Assembly (NCBI RefSeq): GCF_023856365.1
Contig: NC_064539.1
Span: 27,245,493 to 27,309,492, forward strand
DNA length: 64,000 nucleotides
Reading direction: 5' to 3'
Source of the DNA: Brienomyrus brachyistius
Taxonomy: Eukaryota > Chordata > Actinopteri > Osteoglossiformes > Mormyridae
Part shown: one piece after another, positions 17,592 through 28,945 of the stretch
How positions within the stretch are numbered: the stretch's first letter is position 1
How the letters are laid out: each line of letters begins with the position of its first letter
The notes under the pieces: generated by a model
What the model saw: the letters and a program-made list of their open reading frames with translations, nothing else
Told to the model about the DNA's origin: nothing
The model's database searches: none
Program-made: the position numbers and the translations under genes

Positions 17592-17592
17592 T
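17497..17592. repeat. (ATT)n then (AAT)n inverted trinucleotide repeat
   Basis: About 12 ATT units run straight into about 18 AAT units with one GAT interruption. The two halves are complementary, so the tract can fold into a long AT hairpin. Confidence 0.95.
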
Positions 17593-17939
17593 TTAGGGAA
17601 ACAAAGAAACAAAAAAACTAATAACTGCATCATGCAACATGTTTCTCCAGTTATTGGATAACCGTTAAGAAGCATAACAGAATTTTATTATAAAGAGACA
17701 AGATTAAATTAATTAAATTAGACAACTAAAGAATTTGGAAGCACTAACAAGCTCTGAATCAAAGAGGGTAAAACAGATGCTAAGAGCAACAGGGCTACAA
17801 TTAACGCTGAAAGACACCAGAAGACAACGAAACCCCTCTTTGCAGCTGCTGAACAATGGCTGCTTGAATATTTTAACATTGATCTCTATTCCTTTTACCA
17901 TAATTGTACCATCATTTACCATATAATCTAGAGTACTAT

Positions 17940-18065
17940 TTCCCAATCCAGTCCTCGGGGACCCGCAGAAAGTCCACGGACTGTCTGGCAGGGACTTGAG
18001 AGAGAGAAAAAATGTGGACCGTCTGTGAATCCCAGAGAACCGGGTTGGGAGTCACTGATCTAGAG
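17940..18065. repeat. Short interspersed repeat (fish-type)
   Basis: It begins TTTCCCAATCCAGTCCTCGG and ends GGGAGTCACTGATCTAGAGC, typical of abundant fish elements that read 'cccaatccagtcctcgggga ... cactgatctaga'. No TSD was established. Confidence 0.45.
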
Positions 18066-18428
18066 CAAGAAAATTTAGTAGCTTAGATCTGATTAAGGAA
18101 ATGATATGATCATTACATTGTAGCAACTGGTGCCATGTAATGTATAGTAACATGGGTAAACACTATCAGTGGGAGTGGCCAAACCATCACCATCAGTCAG
18201 GGTAAATATAGAGTGCATGATGACAGTTCATGGACAAATGACGTCCATCATGATCAATACCTTGGCTTCTTAAGAGCGATGGTTTTTACAAGGCTTTGCA
18301 TGCACTACTGGGGTGCAATGGAATTCCAAACTGAAAAAGCAGTTTGCAAAACTAAATATGAGCATTCATTTGGTAGTAAAATGAGTTTTAAATGGTTGCT
18401 ATTGCGGATGGGGCCATTTCGCACTTAC

Positions 18429-18434
18429 CATAGC
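18429..18434 (-). CDS. unc13b: unc13b 6-nt microexon (Ala-Met)
   Basis: GCTATG lies between TGATCAG and GTAAGTG and codes the AM of the family sequence SDL-AM-SLVQ. Flanking exons end and begin in phase 0, so inclusion adds two residues and skipping keeps the frame. Upstream in the intron are a TGC and a CTCTCC tract close to the acceptor, the context described for SRRM4/nSR100-dependent neuronal microexons. A 6-nt Unc13b microexon under nSR100 control is known in mice. Confidence 0.88.
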
Positions 18435-18842
18435 CTGATCATGGAGAGTGATGGCATCCAAGAAAGTGGGCAAAGGATTACTTTTTTTTGTATTTATCAG
18501 CAAAAACAAACGATTTATGATTGTTTACTCCCCCACAGCTCATTGGAGCCATTTTCAAGTCATAATATGGTAAAGTATATTGCAATATATGGATTTGAAA
18601 GCTTTCCTCCTCAATCACCAGCAACATTACCATATTTTACACTATTGGATTATTAGCAGGTAACTATATATTGTTATATCTCTCCCACGGTAAACTGTCT
18701 AGTACCAATAGACTCCAAAAGTAACGTCATGCTTAATCCACTACCTTAGTATTCAAAGTTATAACTATGGAATTCAGCAGACAGTTCGTTCCTGCTTTGC
18801 CTGCCACTGTGATCAGAGGTGGTGGGGATACAGGGCACTCAC

Positions 18843-18921
18843 CAGGTCACTGACCAAAGGGACTGGCTTCTTTTTGCGGAGGTCTGGCATGCTGTCGATC
18901 CCAAAGAGGCCACAACCACCT
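18843..18921 (-). CDS. unc13b: unc13b exon, linker before C1
   Basis: Encodes [20 protein letters not shown] and VPLVSDL, the conserved IDSMPD.RK+KP.PLVSDL signature of Munc13-1/-2. The exon is 79 nt, with exit phase 0 at CTG|GTGAGT. It is followed either by the 6-nt microexon at 18429 or, if that is skipped, directly by SLVQSRKAG. Confidence 0.95.
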
Positions 18922-19186
18922 CTATGTGCACAAAACCATATTCAATCAGCATCCCACACATCCCCATTTCTCTCACACATGGGTCATCACCCCTTTCTAC
19001 TTCTATGGGATGTTAATGTTTCATTTTTCCTCATAATAAGATCATCTCTGGCACAATACAAACTAAACTATAGATTAATGGGGTACGTGACCATTTCATG
19101 AAATATATTAGAAATTGCTCCAAATCATTCAGTCTGACGAAGAAGTAGTATCCCATGATCCAGAAGGAACCAACTCCCAAACTCAC

Positions 19187-19233
19187 CCCGCTTTGATCCA
19201 CGGCAGTTTCCCATTGTCGCCATCTTCTCTTTC
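19187..19233 (-). CDS. unc13b: unc13b exon, first shared linker exon
   Basis: A 47-nt exon coding EREDGDNGKLPWIKAG, with acceptor TGCTCAG and donor GCGGG|GTGAGT. It aligns in position with the Munc13-1 stretch GEGEMSKSLWFKGG after the calmodulin-binding helix. It enters in phase 0, so it accepts both the 37884 exon and the 20203 exon. This is the point where the ub and b isoforms converge. Confidence 0.88.
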
Positions 19234-19596
19234 CTGAGCAGGTAAATACAAACCAGATACCAGACACGTCACTCTACAAACACATCTCACAAAAAAATCA
19301 GACATCTTTAGAAATAGTGCGAGATGTCAGGTTGGCTGAGTTTCATGTCTCAAGCTCATAAAACAAATCAATAAACCAGCTGAAAATATAGGCCTATTCA
19401 AGGGGCCATCCGAAAACAATCAGCCTTGGCAAACAGTCAGTCATTGTTCAGATGAATGTAAAGAATAAACAAAGTACTGGAACCCATATAAAATAAACTC
19501 AATGGTCATATGTAATGTTCAAGCAAATAAACATACTAACAAAAATAGAATTTAACAGGATATGAAAGATGGCAAAGGTAGTGCTCTCTCCAGAGC

Positions 19597-19803
19597 AGCA
19601 GTGTCCAGTCCGGTCCATTCGGGTCAGAGCTGTGTGCAGCTGAATTCTTTCCCTGTCCCACCATACTGTACCTGACTCAGCTCAAGAACCGTGTGGCAGT
19701 TAGCAAAGCAGTTGAGTCAGGTGTGTTAAACAAGAGAAACCGCAAAAAAGTGCAGGGCCCTGGGCCTCCAGGACTGAATTTGGACACCCCGGCTCTAGCC
19801 ATA
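19597..19803. repeat. Short DNA-transposon-like repeat (fish-type)
   Basis: GTTGAGTCAGGTGTGTTAAA, then GCAGGGCCCTGGGCCTCCAG and TGGACACCCCGGCTCTAG, resembles a very abundant fish interspersed repeat. The left end AGCAGTGTCCAGTCCGGTCC is partly an inverted copy of the right end, which suggests a terminal-repeat element. Confidence 0.5.
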
Positions 19804-20202
19804 GACATCTATCATACAATGCAGATACACAATACAGAAACACATACAGAAACAACACACACACACACAAACATAGATGTTATAAACATAAACATGAAGC
19901 TTCCAACACTAGGTTACAAGGAACTCAATCTCTTAATTCCTTTCAAATAAAACACAGACAAACTGTGCATAATCCAGAACAAAGAAGAGAGAGACAACAT
20001 GCCACACTCACTTTAGTTATGACTAACGATAGGATGATTTCATGCAACTTTTTTTTCGTTTTCGTTTAGAATGAAATGTGATACGTGTGCAGGGCTGGCC
20101 GTACAACTCAAGCCTCATGCAAGAACCACGCATGGAAAAGGTAATGTTAAAATAAAATAATCAGGTTTAATTTTAAAATTTTATTGAAGTTTCAAGAGTA
20201 AC

Positions 20203-20225
20203 CTGGTCATCTTCTCTACTGCTCG
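20203..20225 (-). CDS. unc13b: unc13b 23-nt adaptor exon for the bMunc13-2 form
   Basis: The segment is bounded by TCTTCCAG on one side and CAG|GTTACT on the other. The bMunc13-2 exon leaves in phase 1 and the shared exon at 19233 enters in phase 0, so they cannot join directly. This 23-nt exon (ASSREDDQ) restores the frame exactly. Recognition rests on splice signals and phase, not on homology. Confidence 0.6.
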
Positions 20226-20606
20226 CTGGAAGAAAGAAAAAAAGAAAGATACAATAGAGAAACTGCTCAACACTTGGTGAGGTTTGCTTCATGAGGAAAC
20301 GAAAGGCACAAAAAAATCATATCCTTGACCATAATATTACAGCAACAATAATGCACCATCTCTGAACAACACAGTTAAGTAATGACACTGTAAAGAATTT
20401 TGGCAAGTGTATAAAGTAAATTTATTCAAAGGATATATAACACAAAATCTGAAGGAAGAGACCAGCCTTACTTAAACAGCAGTGTATGAAACCACCTTTA
20501 ATAAAGTAAATTTTAAAAAGCTTAGGTAAAACGCAAAGAAAATAATATTACCCAACCACACATATTTTTACCATATAAAGAATACAACAAAAATAATACA
20601 ATTATA

Positions 20607-20620
20607 ATAATAAGATTATT

Positions 20621-20651
<31 letters not shown>

Positions 20652-20659
20652 TTATTATG
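20607..20659. repeat. (ATT)n microsatellite next to the bMunc13-2 donor
   Basis: An ATT-type run lies 50 bases downstream (minus sense) of the 20709 splice donor. It extends the open frame past the true exon end with a run of isoleucines, which should be ignored. Confidence 0.95.
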
Positions 20660-20708
20660 AGTGTTTGTGCCCTTGTCCAAGAAGATTCATTATAAAGATT
20701 TAAAGTAC

Positions 20709-23115
20709 CTGGGATGAACTCCTCAGACAAAGCAGACTTTGGTCGCTCTGCGATCCTGGATAAGTTCTGACGGACCTGTCTCTTCTCCTTGAGGACTTGC
20801 TGGAAGTTGTTCAGGCAACGAAGACGACGTGCTTCTTGCTGGCTAAGGTCATTTGCCTGGGCACTGATCTGCAAACAATCATCCACACTGGGGAGCTCCT
20901 TGACCAGCTGAGGCTCATCAGCAATAGCCTGGATCTCTGCTGGAAGTAGCTCACCAAAAGTGCAGAGAGAGTGGGATGTATGTTGAGAACACTGGAGCTC
21001 TGGCTGCCCAGTAAAAACTTCAGGGCCTTCCTGGTTCTCCATTTGGGACATATCATCTTCTGAAATAAGAGAACCATCTCTATGCTGCTCTAATGGAGGT
21101 TCAAACGAGAGGTAACCTGACACAATAGTGTCACCCTCCTCCTTATCTGATGGGCTGCATGCCCACTGTACTTCAGTAGATGGCTGTCCGTCAAAACTCG
21201 AAAGAAGGTCTGCTGCACTTATGTCATCCAAGCCTGGGGAGCTAGTTCCCTCGAGTTTTCTTAAAGCCCCTTTTAGAGCAGATTGAAAGGTTAGCACAGC
21301 TTTGCCAATTGTTTTCACGTTGAAGCCCACATTAGGGAGCTCAGAGGTTTCTGACCCAAGACCGGAGTGAGCAGGATTCAAACAGAAATAGCCTTCCTCA
21401 CCAGGTGCTTCAGGGTATACCTGGTCAGTCCAGTCTCTCTCCACACTTTCTGTTGATCCTGTATCTTGAGTTTCTGCTAGAGGGCAGAGCTCACAGTGCT
21501 GGCAGTAGTCATCACAATCGGTGAGGATAATGGTGGAATTGTGGCTCAGGCTCCTAGATGGTCCACTAGCCGTCTCATCTGCGTAGGCTTCCATGGTGTG
21601 GTATCCAGAGCTTCGTGAGTATAGATAACTGGCTGGGCCTTTGCATTCCAGGTTGGGATTGTGCATTTGATCATGAACAGCTGCCTCTGGGTCCTTCAGG
21701 TGATGCTTCGGAACCCTCCAATCAGTCAGGCTGGGTGACGTCGATGGGGAGTTGTAATGGCGGCCAAAAAGCAGAGAGAGGTGCTCTGAGCTACTCAGCG
21801 AGGACTGTCCTGGGGTGCTGCTGGTGTCCCCCCCGCCATACTGGTCCCAGAGATCTGGCTCTTCAGAACGTTCCCCTTCATCCACGCTATTCTGCTGAGA
21901 ATAGACACCCTCCTCACTCCAAACTGCCTCACCGCTCACACTGTGCAGCATTCCTGAGGCCGCCCAGCTTTTATATTCCAGACGATGATGGGAACACGCT
22001 CTGCCTCGCCCTACAGCTTCAGAACTGTTTGACTTTGAGCTGTTACCTGAAGACAGTGAGCTTGTACTGGGGAATTCCTGGCCATGCTGTTGATCCAAGT
22101 ATCCAATGGTATCCTTATTTTCTACTGAGCAAGCTTCACGAGAGCTCTGCACTAATGTGTCCTGATGCCCTTGACCGTAAGAACTGGAAACAGACAACTG
22201 ACTACAGGAGGAGTACATGGATGATGCTTGGAATGTGGGGCCAGTTCGTCTCATGGGACTTTTCTGAGTTGATGACAATGTGTCATTTTTGCGATACGTG
22301 TAATACTCTGAGCGTGGAGTACTAGGCATTCCCCAGGGGGCCGCCGGTGCAGTATAGTCCTTGCTGAAGCTCCCACAGTGGCTTTTGGGCCTCTCAGGTT
22401 GAAAAGGCCCAGCTGTGGCCCCCGTGCGAAGAGACTCAATCTCAGTCAGCACTGCATCCACACAGCAGGAAACCTCATCCACAGAGCCCCGCACAGAGGT
22501 GAGATACTGCCTCAAGTCCGAAATTTCAGCCTGAATCTTGTTTATGCCCCGTAGCTCCTTCAGAATATGCTCGACGATGTCACTGGATCCAGGCTCTTCC
22601 TGCTTCCTGTCAAGTTCTGCCTCACTGGTGCTGTTTGAGGGGGTGAAGGACGATCCTCCATCAAGGTTTTTCCCCTGTCCCAGGGCTCCTCGTTTGTCCA
22701 TCTCATTCAGAATAGAGCCAATCTCATCCAAAATCATGTCATCTTGTAGGGGTCCATTGCAGGCGATCTTAATGCTGCCCTTTTTGTTCTGGTCTACCTT
22801 CCTCGCTGAGGATGTGCTAAGGGTGCCCGTGTGACCCTGATCATTTGGGACATGTTGGCATGAAAATTCACCACTTGAGGGAACTCTCTTTATGCCACAG
22901 ACAAACATGTCCTTCTCAATCTCCACAGTGGAGTGACAGGAGTCATGGGATGAGTGTTCCCCAGTCCCCTGAAGGAACTTTTGGATCTTGCTCCTAAGAC
23001 CCTGAGCCACTTTGGGGCTCTGCATCCTTTTTTTGGCCAAGTCCTTCTTCTTAGCCCTCTTGTGCTGAATGACGCCTGTCCCATCTTGCCCATTGAAGCG
23101 ATTTCTGGAGAGCAT
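20709..23115 (-). CDS. unc13b: unc13b alternative N-terminal exon (bMunc13-2 type)
   Basis: An 802-codon exon starting MLSRNRFNGQ, with A at -3 of the ATG. A basic N-terminus (KRAKKKDLAKKR) is followed at residues 180-230 by a coiled coil including INKIQAEISDLRQYLTSVRG and VDEVSCCVDAVLTEIESL. This segment is typical of bMunc13-2 and Munc13-3. In bMunc13-2 the N-terminus replaces C2A and is known to bind ELKS. The middle is Ser-rich and disordered with one Cys cluster (CDDYCQHCELC). Near residues 595-625 the basic amphipathic TIGKAVLTFQSALKGALRK could be the isoform's calmodulin site, which is inference. The end, NNFQQVLKEKRQVRQNL, is helical. The donor is CCCAG|GTACTT in phase 1, about 50 bases from a (TTA)n repeat. 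Confidence 0.9.
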
Positions 23116-23281
23116 CCTTCCTCACTGAAGCATCAGGATATTCCTCAGATGTAGACCACAGCATTTGGCCCCAGTTTCATGTCTGTATGTAGAACTGCCA
23201 TTTCATAATGCATGCATATGGCGACTGTTCCACCCTACCCAGCAGCCTTGTCCATGACTAGCAAGACAAAGAAAGCACAGC
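23116..23281 (-). promoter_or_regulatory. unc13b: 5'UTR of the bMunc13-2 alternative exon, with short uORFs
   Basis: Upstream of the ATG at 23115 are two good minus-strand acceptors, TTGCTTTTTCAG (exon start 23281) and TTTGTCTTGCTAG (exon start 23257). Three short upstream ORFs follow: 23235-23255 (6 residues), 23145-23180 (11 residues) and 23122-23133 (3 residues). They could damp translation of the main frame. Whether the exon is spliced in from upstream or starts here is not resolved. Confidence 0.45.
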
Positions 23282-25305
23282 CTGAAAAAGCAAGTATGGT
23301 TTGCTTCTGTGGGATGATTCTCTTACATTTTAGTTAATTATAATCATGCCGCCATCAAGACTGTCTGATTAAATAGAAAGATTCAATAGCAGACTACATG
23401 CTTCCAAATATTCAAAATACAAATGTACTGCATCTCTTGATAATTCATGCATAAAATAAAGACCATCTAAGGTTATCCAGTCATTAATCATCACTTGTCT
23501 AGCCATATTACCCCCTGTTGTAAAAGGAGAATTATGTATCCACTTTACAAAGGAAGAAAACAAACCTCTTCTAGGATGCAAAACAAAATATGTAACATCT
23601 CCTGGAGTACAGCGCGCAAAAAAAATTAAATTATGAGAATTTCATCCTGAAATTCAATATAAGGCATGAATGTCTAACCCTCACCACTAAAGGGGAAACA
23701 ATAAGCCCAAAGTTAATTTCATGGAACACGGAGCCCTTGAACCACGCTTCGCATTCCTATCTGCTTTAATATGTTTTGATGACAAAAGTGTATTGCGTGG
23801 GAATCAGTGTGAATGACACCGATTCCCACCATGCAGCGGGACACAACCATTACGGCCAAAAGTGGCACAGAAAGACAATTGCTACCCCCATTACTCATCC
23901 CTGTTGACATTGTTTGCTTGTGACTGCATGCGAGCATTTTCTACCCTTTAATTTTGAATTTTTAGCACCTGTTCTTCTCCGGGATCTGCTGTAACAGCCA
24001 CAAAGAGAGGAAAAAGAACAAGAATCAGTTTCACCTGATTAAATGGCGAGCGAAGGAGTGAATGGCAAGCAAAACATCTTATCTACCCTAATCTCTTCAA
24101 ACTGAACCACCACACCTTCATTTCACAGCTCATTCTCATCGCAAACAGCTCCGTCTGTCAATTCCAAAACCAACTGCTTTCTTAAATACAAATAACCCAA
24201 TCAGTCTAGAAGTCAGAGACGGCTGTTTGCTCACAACAGCAGTGGTGTCAGAAATAAGCTTTTTCTGAATGACAAAACCGAAATTCCCAAGCTTCTTCCA
24301 GAGTGCAAATTCAGGTCTGGCTTCATGTCCTATCAGTGTCATTTAGACTTCTGTGGGCGTACTCTCACTTGCTGCTCTATACCGTGCCCGAGCACATCAG
24401 ACCCGCAAAGTCCAGTTCATTTGACTAGTGCGATCACTCCTTACCATACCTGCGCAAATTAGGAGAGGTGGGTTCGAGCACGGTTAGTCAGACTCGGGCA
24501 CGGTACAGATGTAGTATGGTCGCTAACTGTACCTGGTTACGACACACACTGACGTCAATGATGCGCCTGACACACGAATGTGCATCTGTACTCCATACAC
24601 GGACCAGACTGGGAAGGGACGCATCTGGTAGGCTGTACAGACCGCAACAATATTTTTTTTCTGCAAAACTGCGTGGGGTATAATTCCGTTTCAGCAGTGG
24701 TTTGGACATATTGAGTCAATGGTAGGTGTTAGCGAGTATAACATTAGCGACATCTGTAATAGTGTAAGAAGTACCGGTACTAAAGACAGGGGCGTCAGAA
24801 GCATTTTTAATGGGGGGGGGGGGGGGGGGGGCAAATGAATAATTATGAAATGTGAGAGGGACACGCCCCCTCAGATTTAACGGCGGCAACGCCCATGACC
24901 AAAGAAATATAATACCGAGCAGCTTTCAGAAATGCAGTACAGTACCACAGTACCTTTACAGTACTGCTAACCCATGCAACACTAGTCTCCACAAACGGAG
25001 ATATTTGGTAATACCTTAGATGTGCAGCATGAATAAATAAAAACTAGATATTAGGTAAATCTATGCGTGTCATTAAGCCCAAAATGGCTCCAAATGAACC
25101 ACAAAATAGACATTAATCATGAATTCCGTCATGCTGTGTGATACCGTTTCCCTCCTACTGTACGTTTTCTTCAGCACAAACCAGTCGCATGGTGATAATG
25201 GAAGCATGCTTGGACCCAGATAGTTAAGTGTAATGTATGCTTGGGCACAGTACGTGCAACAGGGAGAAGTGCAAGTACGCCCTGAAAGTCTAATAGGGTA
25301 TTGTA

Positions 25306-25335
25306 TTCTTACATTGTACCAGTACAATGTAAGAA
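25306..25335. repeat. Perfect 14-bp inverted repeat (hairpin)
   Basis: TTCTTACATTGTAC, a 2-base CA spacer, then GTACAATGTAAGAA. The arms are exactly complementary. The stem is AT-rich with a minimal loop, so it can extrude as a cruciform. Confidence 0.9.
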
Positions 25336-28300
25336 AGTAGTTGACTTAAAATCCATCATTCACTGAGGCATCTTGTGAAAAGCACAGGAGAATTAACATT
25401 GCATACATGATTGAAGGTACAATCAATTGATAGATTGTTTTTGTGATTGTAGGCAGACAGAGCTTTTACATACATAATCAAACCAAACTGAGATTACAAT
25501 GACAAGTGAAACAACATATTCTTAGAAGGAACAATAATTTAACTGCTAAAAAAGCTGTCATTGTTCCATGAGAAATGAGCAAAGAAATGTCATTTATCAC
25601 CTCTGATAAAACCACAAAATTGGAACAATAATTTATGTTGCTTTTTTTCATACAATGGTAGTTGGTTGGGCTGGTCAAATTAATGATAGGTGACTGCCTT
25701 TCTGCATCATTACTGCATTATCCTTTGAGTGCACTTAAATTCTGACGAATAAGCTATTTTGGTTAAACATGTTTTATGCACTACTGCAAAATAAGGTCGT
25801 TATAAAACAAACCAGTGAGGAGGCAACCACCTAAAATCTGCGTTTAATCTGATGAAAAAGTTTTAAGAGCACGGAAGTCAGAGCAGATGCTGGCGGTAAA
25901 ACTCTGACAAATGCTGAACAACCTTTAAAGTCAGCGGTGCCCGTAGCGTAGTTAAGGACAGATATGTAGCTTTACTGCTACCAGCTGAGCAAATTACATA
26001 CATACAAATGTCTAACTCACATTGCTCCATGAAAATACCCAGCTGAATAAAGGGACGCTTTTTTTATAACATTCACACACTTTCTGCTGTGCTTTCTGCT
26101 AGAGCTTCCGATTTTGAGAAACACGGGTTAGGCGTGGAATGTTTGGGGGAGGTTGAGGGTGGAGAAGCAGCCCTGCTACTCAATTTAGCTAACAGTATAG
26201 AGCAAGTTCCCAAAGCAAAAATAGACCGAAACAGTCTAGTTCATGATCAGTGGTTGGGTTGACTTGTTCAAGTAACAGGTTGGCTTTGCTATATTTGTTA
26301 TTAATAATTCCTTATACTTCAAACAATGAACAACATTTGCTTGTTCATTAAGAACTGCTGGTGCCAGTCATTCTTCATATATTCTTATTTATGACACACG
26401 CAAACACAAGCCATACACATATCTTCAGGACTGTAATACCGACTGGAGAGTAAATAAACCATTTATATACAAAATGACTTATTTTTCATGCCACTGATGT
26501 TTCACGCTCCCTAAGAACTGAGAGTCAAAATAAATAAATACATAATAAATATCAAACCATAAAAATGACCATTTCAGAAGGGCTATACAAACAGCCTTGA
26601 AGCAAAGTCTTTTAGCGACAGATGAGGATAAATTATACGAGCAAGACAGAGAGACCCTAAATGCAGCGCCGGTCACTATGGAAACCGAACTACCCTATTA
26701 TTTCTGTGCCCCCTACCCTTGCATGTCGTGCCCCATATATTCACACCTCCTAAACGTATAGCATCTCTGACCAGACAAATCACTTCCATCTCAGCTTCAC
26801 CACAGTCGGATATCATTACACTAATCACCTCATCCTCTTCCTACAGTACGATATCTAGGCTGGCTGAATATGATTTTGTGTAAATGTTGCTGAACTTTCT
26901 TAGTGCCAAGTCTGCCCCCTATAATACACGACCACTCATGCCTAATAGAGAACAATAATCTGGACAAATAGATGCTCAAAACAAAGGAGAAAAAAAAAAA
27001 AAACAAAGCAATCGCTGCTTTACGTGGTGTTACGTTAAAGTTATTCAACTAAGCAACAGCAATATCACTGCAGGCTATACACCCACTGCTTTAGTTTTTG
27101 CCGTTTGGTGCAATCAATCAGTAGAATAGTTGCGTAAATATCATGCATCGCCATGCCGGCGTACCATTATTAATAATAATACAGAACAGGCTGGCACATC
27201 ACTCGGATATCTGGGCATTGATTTACAAGCTTCACAGAAGAATGGGGCCTCACTTTCACTGGACTCGGGGGAAATCTTCAGCCACAATCAGTAACACAGC
27301 TCATTAATATAATGGTGAAACAAATACTGAATACCCCATCCCCTGGATCCAGCAAGGCCCAACTCCACAAAACAGCCATACCGACACGAAGAGGCCCTTG
27401 TGGTTGAGATTCTCTCTTGACCTGTACATTTCATGCTACATACTGATGTGAGAAATCCTGTAGTCATCAGGCCTCCAGTCCATGGGTAAGTAAGTATAAT
27501 TTTATTGTGTAATATTAATCATTTTAGAGAGAGATTGCTTCATTGTGTTTCTTTCACTTGATTGAGAGCATAAGTTGTGGGCAAGATGACAGTTTCCTAA
27601 GATAGCTGAATAGTTGGGACTAACTGGCAGTCATCGTGTTCTTGTCCAGCTCTGTTTAAAATGTAATCCATGACATAATGGTTCCTAATAAACCTTGCTG
27701 TTCTCCTGCGAACATGCCGGGATGGATTTATTTTGGAAACATTTACACCAACCAGTCACCCAAAGAACCACCGTAAAAAGCCTGTCAAACAAGGACAGTC
27801 AATTCTGGCCATTACGAAGTACAGAGAAAACCACCACAACCAACAAAGAGCGGCAGGAAAATACAGATCTCCACTGGGATGAAGATCTAAAACAAACTAA
27901 AAAATGAAAACTAAAAAAAGAATCAAGGAAAGGTCATGAATTGCCTGTAACACCTGCCTAACCATGCTGAATCACTCACTAAACCTACACACAAGTCAAC
28001 AGATGTGTTTTATTATCTCCCATGTGCCAGACCACAGCTTGTGCGAAGTAGGGTCTAATCATTCTATAAAGGCTACAAATATAAAGATCAATAGAGATTG
28101 GTGGGACCCTGTAGCCAAACAATTACAGCTACAAAACCCCTTATAGGAAGTTACAACCTACTGTAGCACAAAGTATTTCACAAACACTTTATGAGGTACC
28201 CCTACATATTACCAGACAGGACTCTTTGCTGGTAGGTTTCTCCTCTAACCTCTTTCATTAACAAGCTGTTTTCACTCATAGAACTGCCATCGACTTTGTT

Positions 28301-28739
28301 TTTTATCTCAGTGTTAGTGTTAACTCTAGACCCTGTAGTTTGTGAAAGGCGTAGTTTCCTAAGAGAGTGACTGTTTTTTAGTAATCTAACACTTCATCAG
28401 TATGTTTAACGCTTCCCTATTCCGTACTTTTATTTTGACGAGTCTTATCAGGATATGTTGAGATGTGTTAGTTAAATATAAATTACATTTAAATTCAAAT
28501 ACATTTCTCAGGAGAATAAATCCACTCTCAAGAAGTTCAACGTGAAATCATAAAAAAAATAACTACACCATATTACTAAATATGTTCAATGTTATGGCAC
28601 CATTTTGCTGTGAAGATGACCAACAGGAAATCATGGAGTTCCATCCAATCATCTCCTATACCACTAATGCAGCGAGAGATTATAGGAGAGATTATCAGCC
28701 TAACCCATGCAGCATAAGGCATATCGCAGAAAATTTAGA

Positions 28740-28945
28740 GGATACTCCATTCATGTCTATGACCTTAAACGCTACCTATCCCTAACCTTAATCATAAGTA
28801 AACAAACCAAATGCAAGATTTTTGGCATTTTTTATTTTCATTGCGTTCATAGATTTATATAGAACTGAATTTCCCCTTGTGGGAACCAAAAAAAATAAAA
28901 AAAACTACAGAATAACAGGTTATCACATTGTGGGGACATTTCCTC
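28740..28945. repeat. Diverged copy of a fish interspersed repeat
   Basis: Shares CCCTAACCTTAATCATAAGTA, AATAACAGGTTATCACATTG and TGGGGACATTTCC with the copy at 32005-32220, in the same order. Confidence 0.6.

Noticed and set aside
21615..22325. 236-codon open frame on the plus strand
   Set aside because: It is antisense to the bMunc13-2 exon, whose minus-strand frame has clear family similarity. The plus-strand translation has no domain or splice context.
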